Counted from the first letter of the stretch, positions 29,142 through 37,226 are shown. The stretch: DNA of 64,000 nt from Acidisarcina polymorpha (GCF_003330725.1 NZ_CP030842.1:44813-108812); one strand, 5' to 3'. Notes: generated by a model not told the origin, from the letters alone. Numbers and translations are program-made.

Positions 29142-29366
29142 ATGAAATCCATCTGTCTCTATTGCTTTGAGACCGTTGCTACCGCTTGCTCCGAAACGGA
29201 TCTCGTCGAGGCAGAGGAGCGCCATAAATGTTGGCAACGCCAGGAAGCACTGACTCAGACAAAGCCAGTGACGCTCTTGTCCAGTCCGGCCGGCTCTCCG
29301 GCGCATCGCTCGATGCACTGGCGGAACATGGTCGACGACCACAACGGCTTCGGTTCATGGTTTTGA
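29142..29366 (+). CDS. Short CxxC/HxC hypothetical protein
   Basis: 74 residues from ATG 29142; the frame is open further upstream, but the related pseudogene at 24981 begins at the equivalent methionine. The conserved part is MKSICLYCFETVATACSET and LVEAEERHKCWQ. Cys-x2-Cys followed by His-x-Cys could bind one zinc ion; this is an inference. No known family was recognised. Confidence 0.5.
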   Translation: MKSICLYCFETVATACSETDLVEAEERHKCWQRQEALTQTKPVTLLSSPAGSPAHRSMHWRNMVDDHNGFGSWF

Positions 29367-29384
29367 ACGAAATACATTCCGGAC

Positions 29385-29515
29385 TACAAGGATCTTTTTC
29401 CGCTTGCATGCGAAAACGATGCTATTCGACTATAAGCGCTTGAGGATGAAAAGTTCTTTCCACCACCGGGAAGGCGCGATCTGTTTAGACTTCGACAGAG
29501 ATCACCGACGACGAC
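29385..29515 (+). pseudogene. Remnant of the ~110-residue family
   Basis: FDYKRLRMKSSFHHREGAIC followed by LDFDRD aligns with FGHKRLKDRKSFHHREVRVC and LDFEE of the 21691 protein. The N-terminal half is missing. Confidence 0.55.
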
Positions 29516-30204
29516 GTTCCGTTTTGAGGGACTGAGAAGCTGCTCAGTCTCTTGCAGGTGACAGTCCTGCTGCAGGAGTAGTCGGTTCGTTGCCTGCGTG
29601 GCTATGCGGGAACAATGCATTCGACAAGGTGAGTACTCCAGCGAAAGCTATACCTGGCAGCCAAAGCGAATCCGAAGCGTAAGTTCGGAGTAGGACGGTG
29701 TGCAGGGAAGATGTGTTCCGGCGCGCCTACGCTCGGGAGGCCCAACAAAGGTGCTCTGGCATCGACCAACAGTCCTGCCTTGTGTTCAATGGCTTGCGCG
29801 GGTCAAGTCTCATTCAGAATCGGCCTACATGTTCAGGAACAAAATGGATGTACCGCATGAACAATGTCTTTTGTCATGCATGACTGACAACGTAGAGTGC
29901 GCTATGCCGGCCCTCGTTCCCCGTCCCGCCGCCTCCCTGCCCTCCATCTTTTTCGCGCGAGGCGGGGGGAGTTGGTGTGAGCACCTCAGTACATCCGATG
30001 GCGGAGCTAACCCCTAAATTATTGGTTGGGCAGGTGGGCCGGAATATTTTGACGATCTCAAGAACCGGTGATTTTGGTGTGCGGGCAGCCCTTGGCAGTG
30101 TCGCCCCCCAACGTCTTCCTGCCTTGTACCCCTGGCATGGCTGAAGCAGGTGCTAATCAAGGAGTCAGGTTGAATGGAAATTTCCAAAGTCCCGTTTTGC
30201 GCAA
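29516..30204. other. No gene recognised
   Basis: About 690 bases with only overlapping, motif-free frames. Confidence 0.35.
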
Positions 30205-30285
30205 TCACGAGTTCAACCAGGTGCTCAACGAGCGCGGTATCACACCCTCGATGAGCCGCAGGGGCAACTGCTGGGACATGTTCGC
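30205..30285 (+). mobile_element. IS3 orfB fragment
   Basis: Encodes EFNQVLNERGITPSMSRRGN followed by CWD, the conserved stretch just after the second Asp in IS3/IS150-type integrase cores. It joins a PhoU fragment directly at about 30285, so the junction is a recombination scar. Confidence 0.7.
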
Positions 30286-30684
30286 GACAACGAGGCCGCG
30301 ATCAACCTGGCCCACCGTGAAGTCGACGAAATGGCGTACGAGTTACTAGCCAAAGAACAGCCGATGGCGGTCGATCTACGTTTCATTCTGTCGGTAATCA
30401 AGATCAACAGCGATCTCGAGCGGATCGGCGATCAGTCCATGGGCATCGCGCGCCGCACGCTTGATCTATTGGCGTATGACAATGCAGAGTTGCCGGTGGA
30501 TGTGGCGGGGATGGGCGAGGGGGCCTCGCGGATGATGGTTCGCACTGCCGTCCAGGATTCTCTTCGGCAGAAGCTGCAAGAGGCAGCGGATTTGTGTGGC
30601 CGGCTGCTGGCGCATCTGGAAGAAATTCCCGCAACCTCGCTCGTCTCGGCTCCCACAGCTGAGCTGTCAAAGCAGCGGCCCTGA
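30286..30684 (+). pseudogene. phoU: PhoU fragment
   Basis: The frame DNEAAINLAHREVDEMAYEL followed by MAVDLRFILSVIKINSDLER and IGDQSMGIA is characteristic of the first half of PhoU, the phosphate-signalling helper of Pst/PiT transport. The normal start is missing (replaced by IS3 sequence). The second half is replaced after RTAVQDSL by an unrelated helical tail ending at 30684. Not expected to be functional. Confidence 0.8.
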
Positions 30685-30850
30685 GAGTTTCCATGGAGCG
30701 TACTGTAATCGAGAGGTACGTCTTAATCGCTTCGGGATAGTCCAAGTCTTTCTCAATGAAGTAGAGGATGTTGCTAAGAACTTCCACCGCATAGGCTATT
30801 TCTCGCGGTGTCGGGGTTCGTTTCGGGCCGTCATTTTCATTTTTGGGCAT
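30404..30850 (-). CDS. Small hypothetical protein, C-terminus replaced by antisense PhoU sequence
   Basis: Starts at 30850. The first ~60 residues (PTPREIAYAVEVLSNILYFI, DYPEAIKTYLSITVRSMETL) match the fragment at 15816-15996 and are probably the real protein. From about 30672 downward the frame reads through the opposite strand of the PhoU fragment, producing a Pro/Arg-rich tail. The gene was probably cut when PhoU sequence was joined here. Confidence 0.45.
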   Translation of the reverse strand: MPKNENDGPKRTPTPREIAYAVEVLSNILYFIEKDLDYPEAIKTYLSITVRSMETLRAAALTAQLWEPRRARLREFLPDAPAAGHTNPLPLAASAEENPGRQCEPSSARPPRPSPPHPPATLHCHTPIDQACGARCPWTDRRSARDRC

Positions 30851-30879
30851 AGTGGCTCAATTGATCCTGATAACAAATT

Positions 30880-31155
30880 GCGCAATTTGCGTTCAGGGCG
30901 ACCCAAGAGGGCACCGAAGCGCTCGAAAAGGATGAAGAGGGAGCTTCCTTCGACTCAGGCATTATTGGGGCCGCCTTTAGGACCGAGCACTACGAGATTG
31001 CGGGGTACCAGGCAGCTATCGCGATGGCCGAGGCACTTGGTATGGAGGAGGCCGTCGAGCTCCTGACTTTGACCTTGGAGGCAGAGGGTTCCGCCCAACA
31101 CGCCCGAAGAGCCAAAATCAGGCAAAGAGAAATCCTCCGAGAAGAAGAGCGTTGA
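30880..31155 (+). pseudogene. DUF892 (YciE/YciF-type ferritin-like) fragment
   Basis: An open frame without a start encodes EEGASFDSGIIGAAFRTEHY followed by EIAGYQAAIAMAEALGM and EEAVELLTLTLEAE, the conserved C-terminal half of DUF892 proteins; the Glu and His residues of the di-iron-type helix are visible. The N-terminal half is absent. A different frame over 31087-31204 encodes a Lys/Glu-rich tail (KEKSSEKKSVEDEKSAA) that may be the original ending after a frameshift. Confidence 0.75.
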
Positions 31156-31388
31156 GGACGAAAAGAGTGCCGCTGCTGACCTCAAAAAGCGTAAAGCCTC
31201 CTAAACCGACTACCGGCCCATAGGCGATGTGGGCCGATGATCGGCGGCGCGTTTGAGAAGATTACCGAGGCCCACCTTACGACAGGTCATAGTGGTTGTG
31301 TGAGAGTGGCTCCGCCCGAGAAAATATAAACTTGTATCTTTGTCGTTCTCAGAACAGACTAATAATAAGCAATGCGACATTATTGCTT

Positions 31389-31580
31389 ATGCCACCGACT
31401 CCATCACCGCTCGTTATCGAAGCGCAAAGACTCGATGGCGGCGTCATTGTCACCTTCGATGATGGCCGATGCGCAGTCTATTCGGCCATTCTTCTTTACG
31501 CCACATTACCTCAAGCTCAAGAAGTCCTAGAATGCGACTGGAAAGAAGACTACTTGACGCTTTCTAAGCCTATGCGGTGA
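31389..31580 (+). CDS. Short hypothetical protein
   Basis: 63 residues from ATG 31389; the frame is open from 31296 but the conserved-looking part begins here. It contains GGVIVTFDDGRCAVYSAILL and YATLPQAQEV, a compact beta-rich sequence. No clear ribosome binding site. Its 3' end overlaps the 3' end of the convergent Crp gene by 11 bases. Family not recognised. Confidence 0.5.
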   Translation: MPPTPSPLVIEAQRLDGGVIVTFDDGRCAVYSAILLYATLPQAQEVLECDWKEDYLTLSKPMR

Positions 31581-32283
31581 TGCCGCTTTCGAATTCGGCG
31601 TAGTTATTGAGGTGCTCCTTGATGACCTGATAGCACTCGCACGCCACCTTTTCAAGTCCGGAAACGTCGAGGATGCGGATCACTCCATGGTTGTACTCGA
31701 TGAGGTGACGTCCTTTCAAAATGAAGGCCGTCGTCGAGACAGTCGGCCTGCTCGCTCCCAACATTTGGGCCAGATACTCATGCGACATCTCGAAGGTGTC
31801 GCTATGGGCTCGATCTGCACAGATCAGTAACCATCGGGCGAGCCTTTGCTCAAGGTTGTGCGTTGCGTTGCAGCCGGCAGACTGAATGACCTGCACAAGC
31901 TGAGCCTGAACATAGCGCAGCGCCATCTCCTGGAAAACGCCGCCCAGCCGGAATTCTCTTCTCGCAACCTCAATGGTGCACGAGTAGCCTTTTCCTGCAA
32001 TTTGCGTGTAGACACGGTTGAGGCTCTGCTTGGTTCCCATCAGGGCGGACACACCGATGACCGACTCGTATCCGAACATCCCGACTTCAACCTGGGAGCC
32101 ATTCTGAAAGGTAGTGGTCATTGAGGCCATTCCCTCCTCTACGAAGAAGAGGTGTTCAATCGACCTGCCGGGATATTCAATTTCATGCTCCAATTCGAAT
32201 GTGACGGGACGGAGATGAAGGCGCGCAATGATCTCAGGAGCCAGGCTTTTTAGGAGTGTGTTCTTGAACGTAACAGTGGACAT
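31570..32283 (-). CDS. Crp/Fnr-family regulator, subfamily I, copy 2
   Basis: 237 residues, about 98% identical to the product of 26338-27051 (visible differences: GGVFQ for GGAFQ, YNHGVIR for YNYGLIR, LEKV for LENV). cNMP-type barrel and Crp helix-turn-helix as in that copy. Unlike the 26338 copy it retains the ~120-base conserved upstream region. The two copies are in opposite orientation about 4.5 kb apart and could recombine. Confidence 0.92.
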   Translation of the reverse strand: MSTVTFKNTLLKSLAPEIIARLHLRPVTFELEHEIEYPGRSIEHLFFVEEGMASMTTTFQNGSQVEVGMFGYESVIGVSALMGTKQSLNRVYTQIAGKGYSCTIEVARREFRLGGVFQEMALRYVQAQLVQVIQSAGCNATHNLEQRLARWLLICADRAHSDTFEMSHEYLAQMLGASRPTVSTTAFILKGRHLIEYNHGVIRILDVSGLEKVACECYQVIKEHLNNYAEFESGITA

Positions 32284-32461
32284 CTCGATTCCTCGCCTTC
32301 CAGAGATTAAGCGCGCACCTCAACCGCCGAAACCTAGCTTCCCTGTAGCCTACCTGACAGACATCTGATTCCACGTTCACTATGCTGCAAAGTTAGACGC
32401 AGAATTCCGGCTACAGAGCAAGGTGAGACTAAAGTAGCACCAAAGCGTACAGAGGCCAATC

Positions 32462-32686
32462 ATGTCGTGTGAACGCTATCGTCAGCTAGGTTCATCTCTG
32501 CGTAGTTCTCAAAAGCGGTTTACGCAGCTGGCCTATCAAAAGGATCCTTCCGACCCCGGTATGGCGGCCTCCGACGCAAAACGACGCGAAACCCGTGCAG
32601 AACTGAACAACGTCGGATCGCTGTCCGAATATATGCGAAGACATCGGCAGACGTGTCCTGCATGCCAATTAGAGGCAGCCCCTTGA
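32462..32686 (+). CDS. Small hypothetical protein, first of three tandem ORFs
   Basis: 74 residues from ATG 32462. Helical and charged, ending with LSEYMRRHRQTCPACQLEAA, which holds a Cys-x2-Cys pair. The stop lies within the ribosome binding site region of the next ORF (start 32692). No family recognised. Confidence 0.45.
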   Translation: MSCERYRQLGSSLRSSQKRFTQLAYQKDPSDPGMAASDAKRRETRAELNNVGSLSEYMRRHRQTCPACQLEAAP

Positions 32687-32691
32687 GGGGA

Positions 32692-32937
32692 ATGGTGCTC
32701 AACTCTTGGGTGATTGCGAACTGGTTGCAACAGTCTCTACTGACGATGTCTTTCCTCGTTGTTATCGCCGCAATCCTCTACGTAACCGAGAGGATGAAGA
32801 TATGGTCGCTCCGTCCTGGAGAAAATCGGCCTAAACCACAAGCCGATGCATTAGTGGCAGAACCTATTGATGACCGGCTGCTGGGCATCAATCAAAGGAA
32901 CGCAATGAATGAGGAAGAGGAGACCGCAGCTCCATGA
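32692..32937 (+). CDS. Small single-pass membrane protein
   Basis: 81 residues from ATG 32692, preceded directly by GAGGGGA. One hydrophobic segment at about 13-30 (SLLTMSFLVVIAAILYV) is followed by a positively charged stretch and an acidic C-terminus (MNEEEETAAP). Its 3' end overlaps the next ORF by 29 bases, suggesting coupled translation. Function unknown. Confidence 0.5.
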   Translation: MVLNSWVIANWLQQSLLTMSFLVVIAAILYVTERMKIWSLRPGENRPKPQADALVAEPIDDRLLGINQRNAMNEEEETAAP

Positions 32938-33085
32938 ATCGACGTTGTTTTTAGGTTTACTCGCCGGATCCGCAGCCTGGCTGCTGGCGTGGAGAAACAG
33001 TAATCCTTCACGCGAAATAGTCCCTGTCGAAGAGGCTGCAGCTAAGCTGCAGCGGGCCTGGGCAGATCATCGCACCACAGCTTGA
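32909..33085 (+). CDS. Small single-pass membrane protein, overlapping ORF
   Basis: 58 residues from ATG 32909, in a different frame from the preceding ORF. AAAGGA at 32894-32899 is suitably placed. The sequence is MRKRRPQLHE, then a hydrophobic segment STLFLGLLAGSAAWLLAW, then a helical tail ending EEAAAKLQRAWADHRTTA. The basic N-terminus before a single membrane segment is typical of a small inner-membrane protein. Too short to be found by usual ORF cut-offs. Confidence 0.5.
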   Translation: MRKRRPQLHESTLFLGLLAGSAAWLLAWRNSNPSREIVPVEEAAAKLQRAWADHRTTA

Positions 33086-33137
33086 ACAGTTAGCTGGAAG
33101 TATCAAGAATCAACGAACTAGCGGGAGAGATAAAGAG

Positions 33138-33810
33138 ATGTCTTCAAGAAAAGCTCCCGTGAAACCGGGCGATAGAATGCGCGTCCTTGAGGGGCGTCGG
33201 CAGGCAAAGATGTCCGAGTCAGCGCACGCTTATGTGCGGGGCAATACCCTTCAGTTCTATCAGTGGCTGGATTTGAATTCCGCACAGAGCGTACCGGAAG
33301 GTCCCCCCGTATGGATATGCGGTGATTGTCATGTCGGCAACGTAGGTCCGCTCGCGGACTCAGAGGGTAAAGTCGAAATCCAAATTCGCGATCTCGATCA
33401 GACAGTGATCGGTTGGGATCACCGCCGTGAAGATACTTGAGCAAATGATCGACGGGTATGAGCAGGCGCTGGTAGTCCCCAAAAAGACCGCAGTTGTGGA
33501 GGGCGAGGATCTTGGCCCCATACGGGCTGTGCTCAATCAGTCTCGTAATCGTCGCTGGCATCACCTTGCGGAAGAACGTATTAAAGATGTCACTCCCCAG
33601 ATCCCGCTCGGAGAGAAGTTCTGGGCTCTTCGAGAAGAGGAACGTGCTGAAATAGATGAGTTGTTTCAGGATGAGGCCATTGCAACCAAAGTAACCTCCT
33701 TCAAAGGCCGCGATTCGGAGGCGAAACTGAGAGTCTTGGACGCTGCCTACTGGATGAAGGGGTGCAGTTCATTGGGTCGCTTACGTTATGCGGTATACCC
33801 GTCGCGGTAG
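33138..33810 (+). pseudogene. DUF2252 protein, internally deleted and truncated
   Basis: The first frame (33138-33440) matches the N-terminal half of DUF2252 proteins: FYQWLDLNSA, GPPVWICGDCHVGNVGPLAD, VEIQIRDLDQTVIG. After TVIG the expected LIRLGLSLA-type segment is missing and a second frame resumes with ILEQMIDGYEQAL and continues to AAYWMKGCSSLGRLRYAV near 33800. A deletion of about 30 codons with a frameshift near 33415 explains this. The C-terminal third is also missing. DUF2252 is kinase-like, but this copy is broken. Confidence 0.75.
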
Positions 33811-34079
33811 TCGTTCTTGTTGGACTTCACAAAGGCCGCACATATTCAGCCGGCTGAGCTTGACATCGTGCCTTGCGCTTGCGCGTTGGGACAGGCAGTG
33901 CATTTGCGAGCAAATGGCCTTTGCAAACCCCTCGGTGAGTCACGTAGAGTCTGAGCCGCCTGAATCAGTCGGCACAGTCACGATAGGAAGCCAAATCTGG
34001 GGCACTCTAACACGACCGACTTTGAGCCATCGAGTACAGTATCAGCCCGTCGTTTGTATCAAGATGACAAGATGATGGA

Positions 34080-34235
34080 ATGAGGAATAAATCAACAGGG
34101 CCTACGGCCGAAGATAGGGCTATCGTTGCCAGAGTTACGAAAGAAATGGCGGAACCAACCAATACGCAGAAGGAAGCAATCGATTGGGCGAAGAAGCAAA
34201 GCCACTCGCCTCATGTCGCGTGTGTCGCCACCTAA
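34080..34235 (+). CDS. 51-residue hypothetical protein, relative of 47590
   Basis: From ATG 34080 it encodes MRNKSTGPTAEDRAIVARVT and KEMAEPTNTQKEAI to a stop at 34235. The protein at 47590-47769 shares the pattern (KEPTARAKATLLSVMKEMDE). The upstream bases ATCAAGATGA...GATGGAATG are also shared, so this is a conserved short gene rather than chance. Function unknown. Confidence 0.5.
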   Translation: MRNKSTGPTAEDRAIVARVTKEMAEPTNTQKEAIDWAKKQSHSPHVACVAT

Positions 34236-34314
34236 ATAACAAAAAGAACCCCGACCATTGGCGCGCCGCCTGACGCTGCCGCCCTGATTTAGGCCTATCG
34301 TGCGAAAAGCCTCT

Positions 34315-34827
34315 TCATGCAGGGCCCAAGAGAATTTTGGCCGCCGTTGCAAGAGGCAGGAACAACGTACGTGGCTGGCTGGCGAACCGCAGGAAGCCGT
34401 GATGCTGGTAAAAGGCGGAAGCGTTGTCATCCTTAGCGTCAACGACCAGGGCATAGGCGGCCGGCGGCGCGTCAAGGGTCCGCTGTGCGGCATCGGCAAG
34501 CAGCGCAGCGCCCAGGCCTCGGCGCTGGTGCTTTTGATCGACGGCTAGACGGCCAATGCGGACGGCCGGGATGGATGGATAGCGCGGTAGGCGCTTGGTC
34601 ACTTCTGCCGGCAGGTCCGGGGTGGGAATGCTGGTTGCCGCGATGGTGTAGTAACCGGCGAGAGCACCGGTAGCAGCGTCGATCGCTACGAAGCAGTTGG
34701 CGATGTGCCGGCGGATATCCTGCGTCACCTGCGACTGAAAATAGCGGTCGAGTGCCTCCTCGCCGCAGGCGAAGCCGGAGCGGTCTTGCACCTCGGAAAG
34801 CGGCTCAAGACGAAAAGGAGCGGTCAC
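34315..34827 (-). CDS. tacT: GNAT acetyltransferase toxin of a TacAT-type system
   Basis: 170 residues from GTG at 34827. A GNAT fold with the toxin-family features: FACGEEALDRYFQ near the N-terminus, AGYYTIAATSI, IGRLAVDQKHQRRGLGAALL (acetyl-CoA-binding Q/RxxGxG/A) and YQHHGF. TacT-like toxins acetylate the amino group of charged tRNAs and stop translation. Its GTG overlaps the stop of the antitoxin gene as GTGA, which enforces coupled translation from one mRNA. Length and motifs are normal, so the toxin should be active. Confidence 0.92.
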   Translation of the reverse strand: MTAPFRLEPLSEVQDRSGFACGEEALDRYFQSQVTQDIRRHIANCFVAIDAATGALAGYYTIAATSIPTPDLPAEVTKRLPRYPSIPAVRIGRLAVDQKHQRRGLGAALLADAAQRTLDAPPAAYALVVDAKDDNASAFYQHHGFLRFASQPRTLFLPLATAAKILLGPA

Positions 34828-35102
34828 ACGCCGAACAATTCACGGCGGCGCTGAACGGCCCGCCGCAACGCGGCGTTAGGCGCGGGCGGCTGCAAGAGAG
34901 CCTCCGCAAACTGGCGCTGATCCTCGGCGGACAGGCGAAAAACCTCAGCCTCTTCGATGGTTCGGCAGGCCGCTTCGCGTGCCGATGAAACGACGAAATC
35001 GGTCAGGGTGCGTCCCTCGATCTCCGCCGCGCGCTTCAGCATCGCGTGAATGTCAGCCGGGAGGCGCGCTTCGAGACGTGCGGTATCAGGAGTCTGTGCC
35101 AT
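34824..35102 (-). CDS. tacA: DUF1778 ribbon-helix-helix antitoxin
   Basis: 92 residues from ATG 35102; the frame is open to 35132, but that upstream stretch contains the promoter. Residues 4-55 form a ribbon-helix-helix DNA-binding domain (RLEARLPADIHAMLKRAAEI, RTLTDFVVSSAREAA). Residues 60-92 are the toxin-neutralising tail (VFRLSAEDQRQFAEALLQPP). Such antitoxins repress their own operon together with the toxin. The operator is probably the inverted repeat lying between -35 and -10. Confidence 0.92.
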   Translation of the reverse strand: MAQTPDTARLEARLPADIHAMLKRAAEIEGRTLTDFVVSSAREAACRTIEEAEVFRLSAEDQRQFAEALLQPPAPNAALRRAVQRRRELFGV

Positions 35103-35137
35103 AAAATTAGCATACGGCCATTTGCCGTACAAGTCAA
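35100..35137 (-). promoter_or_regulatory. tacAT promoter with embedded operator; predicted leaderless start
   Basis: On the minus strand TTGACT (35137-35132) and TATGCT (35114-35109) are separated by 17 bases. The inverted repeat TACGGC-aaatg-GCCGTA (35129-35113) occupies the spacer and touches the -10 box, an ideal repressor position. The expected transcription start, about seven bases after the -10 box, coincides with the A of the tacA ATG at 35102, and no ribosome binding site can fit. The mRNA is therefore predicted to be leaderless. Confidence 0.75.
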
Positions 35138-35209
35138 TAACATACTGGGAACATGAAAGCTACTGTCCAAGCGGGGATCGGGGCTTCATGCAAATTCAAT
35201 GGACAATAG

Positions 35210-35345
35210 CTCGTCAGACGAACGTCGCGCCACGGACCAGGGGAACATACGTGATTAAGGTTAAGCTGGGTGGGGTTACCGGAGCCGTTGCTCCCTTGAT
35301 TGGACAACAGCCACCAGACTTCCATGGTTGCGGTTTCGGCGGGAA
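35210..35345 (+). pseudogene. C-terminal remnant of the 42426-type secreted protein
   Basis: Encodes VIKVKLGGVTGAVAPLIGQQ followed by PPDFHG, aligning with LHIELGGASGMVAPMIGKQ and PADYH near the end of the protein at 42426-43202. The rest of the gene is missing. Confidence 0.6.
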
Positions 35346-35347
35346 CC

Positions 35348-36076
35348 TTAAGCCGGAATAGAGATTTTGAAGATAGTTCCGCTTCTGCCCGGCCGAGCAC
35401 TGCTCCTCACTTTTATCGTTCCGCGATGGCGTTCAACAATCCTTTTCGAGAGCGCCAGGCCCAGGCCCGTGCCTTGTCCGCCCTTAGTTGAGAAGAAAGG
35501 CTTGAAGATGTTTTTCACGTGCTCATGGGGGATGCCGTGTCCATTATCCGCGATGACAAGGTGGACCTCCTCCTGCCTCTGCCTGCATCGGAGACACAGA
35601 GTGCCGTCTGGCTGAAGAGCATCGAGAGCATTGTGAATGAGGTTGGAGAGAACCTGGAGTATCTCCCCGGTATAAACGGGGGCAGCGACATCCCCGGGAA
35701 GATCTTTAAGCAACCTCACCTGCTTGGCCTCGATCGTTCGCTGATGGATGCGGAGCGCAGCCTCTGCTAATACGACCAGATTTACTGAGCGGGGATTCAT
35801 GGGCGCTTTTGCAAAGCTAAGGGTACTGTTTGCAATGTCGAGAGCGATGGCCATTTGTTCCTCGGCCAGCGCCGTGTACCTGCGAACCTGATCTGGGTTA
35901 TTGGCCTCTAAGGAGGCCAAGTACGTCAGGTTCCTCAGAGCTTCGAGAGGGTTTCTGATGTCGTGCATGACTTCGAGCGCAAGCATTCCCGCCGTAGCCC
36001 GTTCCTCGGACTTCCGCAAAGCCTCAGTGGCTAATGCCAGCTTGGCTTCCAGATCGGCAATCGTGATGTCATCCAT
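35348..36076 (-). CDS. Soluble histidine kinase without a sensor domain
   Basis: 242 residues from ATG 36076. A short coiled N-terminus leads into HisKA (LEVMHDIRNPLEALRNLTYL, with the phospho-accepting His) and HATPase_c with N box (NLIHNALDAL), G1 (IADNGHGIP), F (IFKPFF) and G2 (KGGQGTGLGLALSKRI). No membrane segment, PAS or GAF domain is present, so the protein is probably cytosolic and its input comes from a partner or the N-terminal coil. Response regulator not adjacent; 14426 is a possible partner. Two decayed relatives are at 20340 and 41575. Confidence 0.92.
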   Translation of the reverse strand: MDDITIADLEAKLALATEALRKSEERATAGMLALEVMHDIRNPLEALRNLTYLASLEANNPDQVRRYTALAEEQMAIALDIANSTLSFAKAPMNPRSVNLVVLAEAALRIHQRTIEAKQVRLLKDLPGDVAAPVYTGEILQVLSNLIHNALDALQPDGTLCLRCRQRQEEVHLVIADNGHGIPHEHVKNIFKPFFSTKGGQGTGLGLALSKRIVERHRGTIKVRSSARPGRSGTIFKISIPA

Positions 36077-36139
36077 AGCGCTCTCTAGTGGGATGCGCTG
36101 GAGAGAACGCCGTATAAAGGCGATACGAACCGAAGGAAG

Positions 36140-36374
36140 CTGGGTGCTCAGCGTTACGACCGTTACCTCGGTTGCCGCCGGCTTACAGGAACGGAGACTG
36201 ATTGAATACCGGGGCGGCCACGTCCGGATTCTCGATCGCGAAAAGCTCGAGGCCGCCGTCTGCGACTGCTACCAGATCACCAAACAACTACACGCAAATC
36301 TCTACAAGAAATTAGTACCGGATTGCGCGAACAGCTTACACGGTGACGCCGTCGATACACTCAGCGTTTCTTAG
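36140..36374 (+). pseudogene. Crp/Fnr subfamily III, C-terminal fragment
   Basis: Encodes TVTSVAAGLQERRLIEYRGG then RILDREKLEAAVCDCYQITK and a tail LHANLYKKLV to a stop at 36374. This is the end of the helix-turn-helix domain of the same type as the pseudogene at 17500-18165. The N-terminal domain is missing; the break falls next to the start of the kinase gene on the other strand. Confidence 0.7.
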
Positions 36375-37110
36375 AGCACAATGAGACACTCTGCCGAATG
36401 GCTGGCGCAAACTACTGTCGAGCGCCTTTAGGAAGGCCGGAGAGTTAGCTGGCATCGCTCGCGATTCTCATGGTCAACCTCTGCGTTTTTTCCTTCTGTA
36501 GGCGTCCTGGCGTCCTGACAATTTGCGGGAGTAAACCCGGAGAATTAATCCACGTAAAACACGTGAACTGTTGCGTAAATTTGCTTGTCGATGGTGTGAG
36601 AGAAACGGGAGTGATGCCACAACAGAGTAGCGATTTTTACTATGGATAGGCAGGGTCCGGCCGATGCCAGTGCGATTCTCCTTCTCGGCCGACAAGCCAG
36701 GGAAATCGCGAAAACCCAGCTCCCCTGCTCCATCGTTCTAACGAGCCCCAGACACTGGGTCCTAGGCGCGTTCCCTAGTGTAGACGCTAGTACAGTACTC
36801 TCAGTTGTCCGTCCTGCGGCTGCGAATCTTCGCCACGCGCCAAGGTAGCCAGTGAGGATTTTCCCACATAATCCCGCCGATGGCTCCTACGGCTAAGGAA
36901 GCGTCTGTGCGTAAACTTCTGCTACACCCTCGACCGGTGGACGCCGGTTTATCTCTCCGCCGTCGTGCCGCTTGCCAGAGGCTCTGCCGAGCATTGACCC
37001 GCCCCGGGAAACTGAGCCGCAGGAGGTTGGAAAATTTGGCCTGCGTGGTTCGATTCGTGCCGGATTTACCGGCAGATTTGCAGTTAATGTAACTCAAGTG
37101 ATGGTCTCCA
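36375..37110. other. No gene recognised
   Basis: About 735 bases between the Crp fragment and the repeat at the IS3 end. Motif-free overlapping frames only; one (36972 onward) contains a short beta-like sequence but has no start or family. Confidence 0.35.
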
Positions 37111-37226
37111 GCAACAGGCTTGAAGACGGATCTCTTTTCAGAGAAAACCCAGCCGCAGCCGTGCGGAGGGAAAGTGGGAAACGCGCAGCGTTTTCCAAGG
37201 CGGTTCCATCGCCATCTTTTCCTCCG
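37111..37226 (-). repeat. Structured repeat, copy B (inverse orientation)
   Basis: Nearly identical over 116 bp to copy A at 4562-4677, on the opposite strand. The outer stem arms are at 37216-37225 and 37165-37174. It begins where the IS3 orfB would be expected to end (after PNEFATICSG) and lies in frame, so the open frame runs on through the repeat. Confidence 0.8.
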
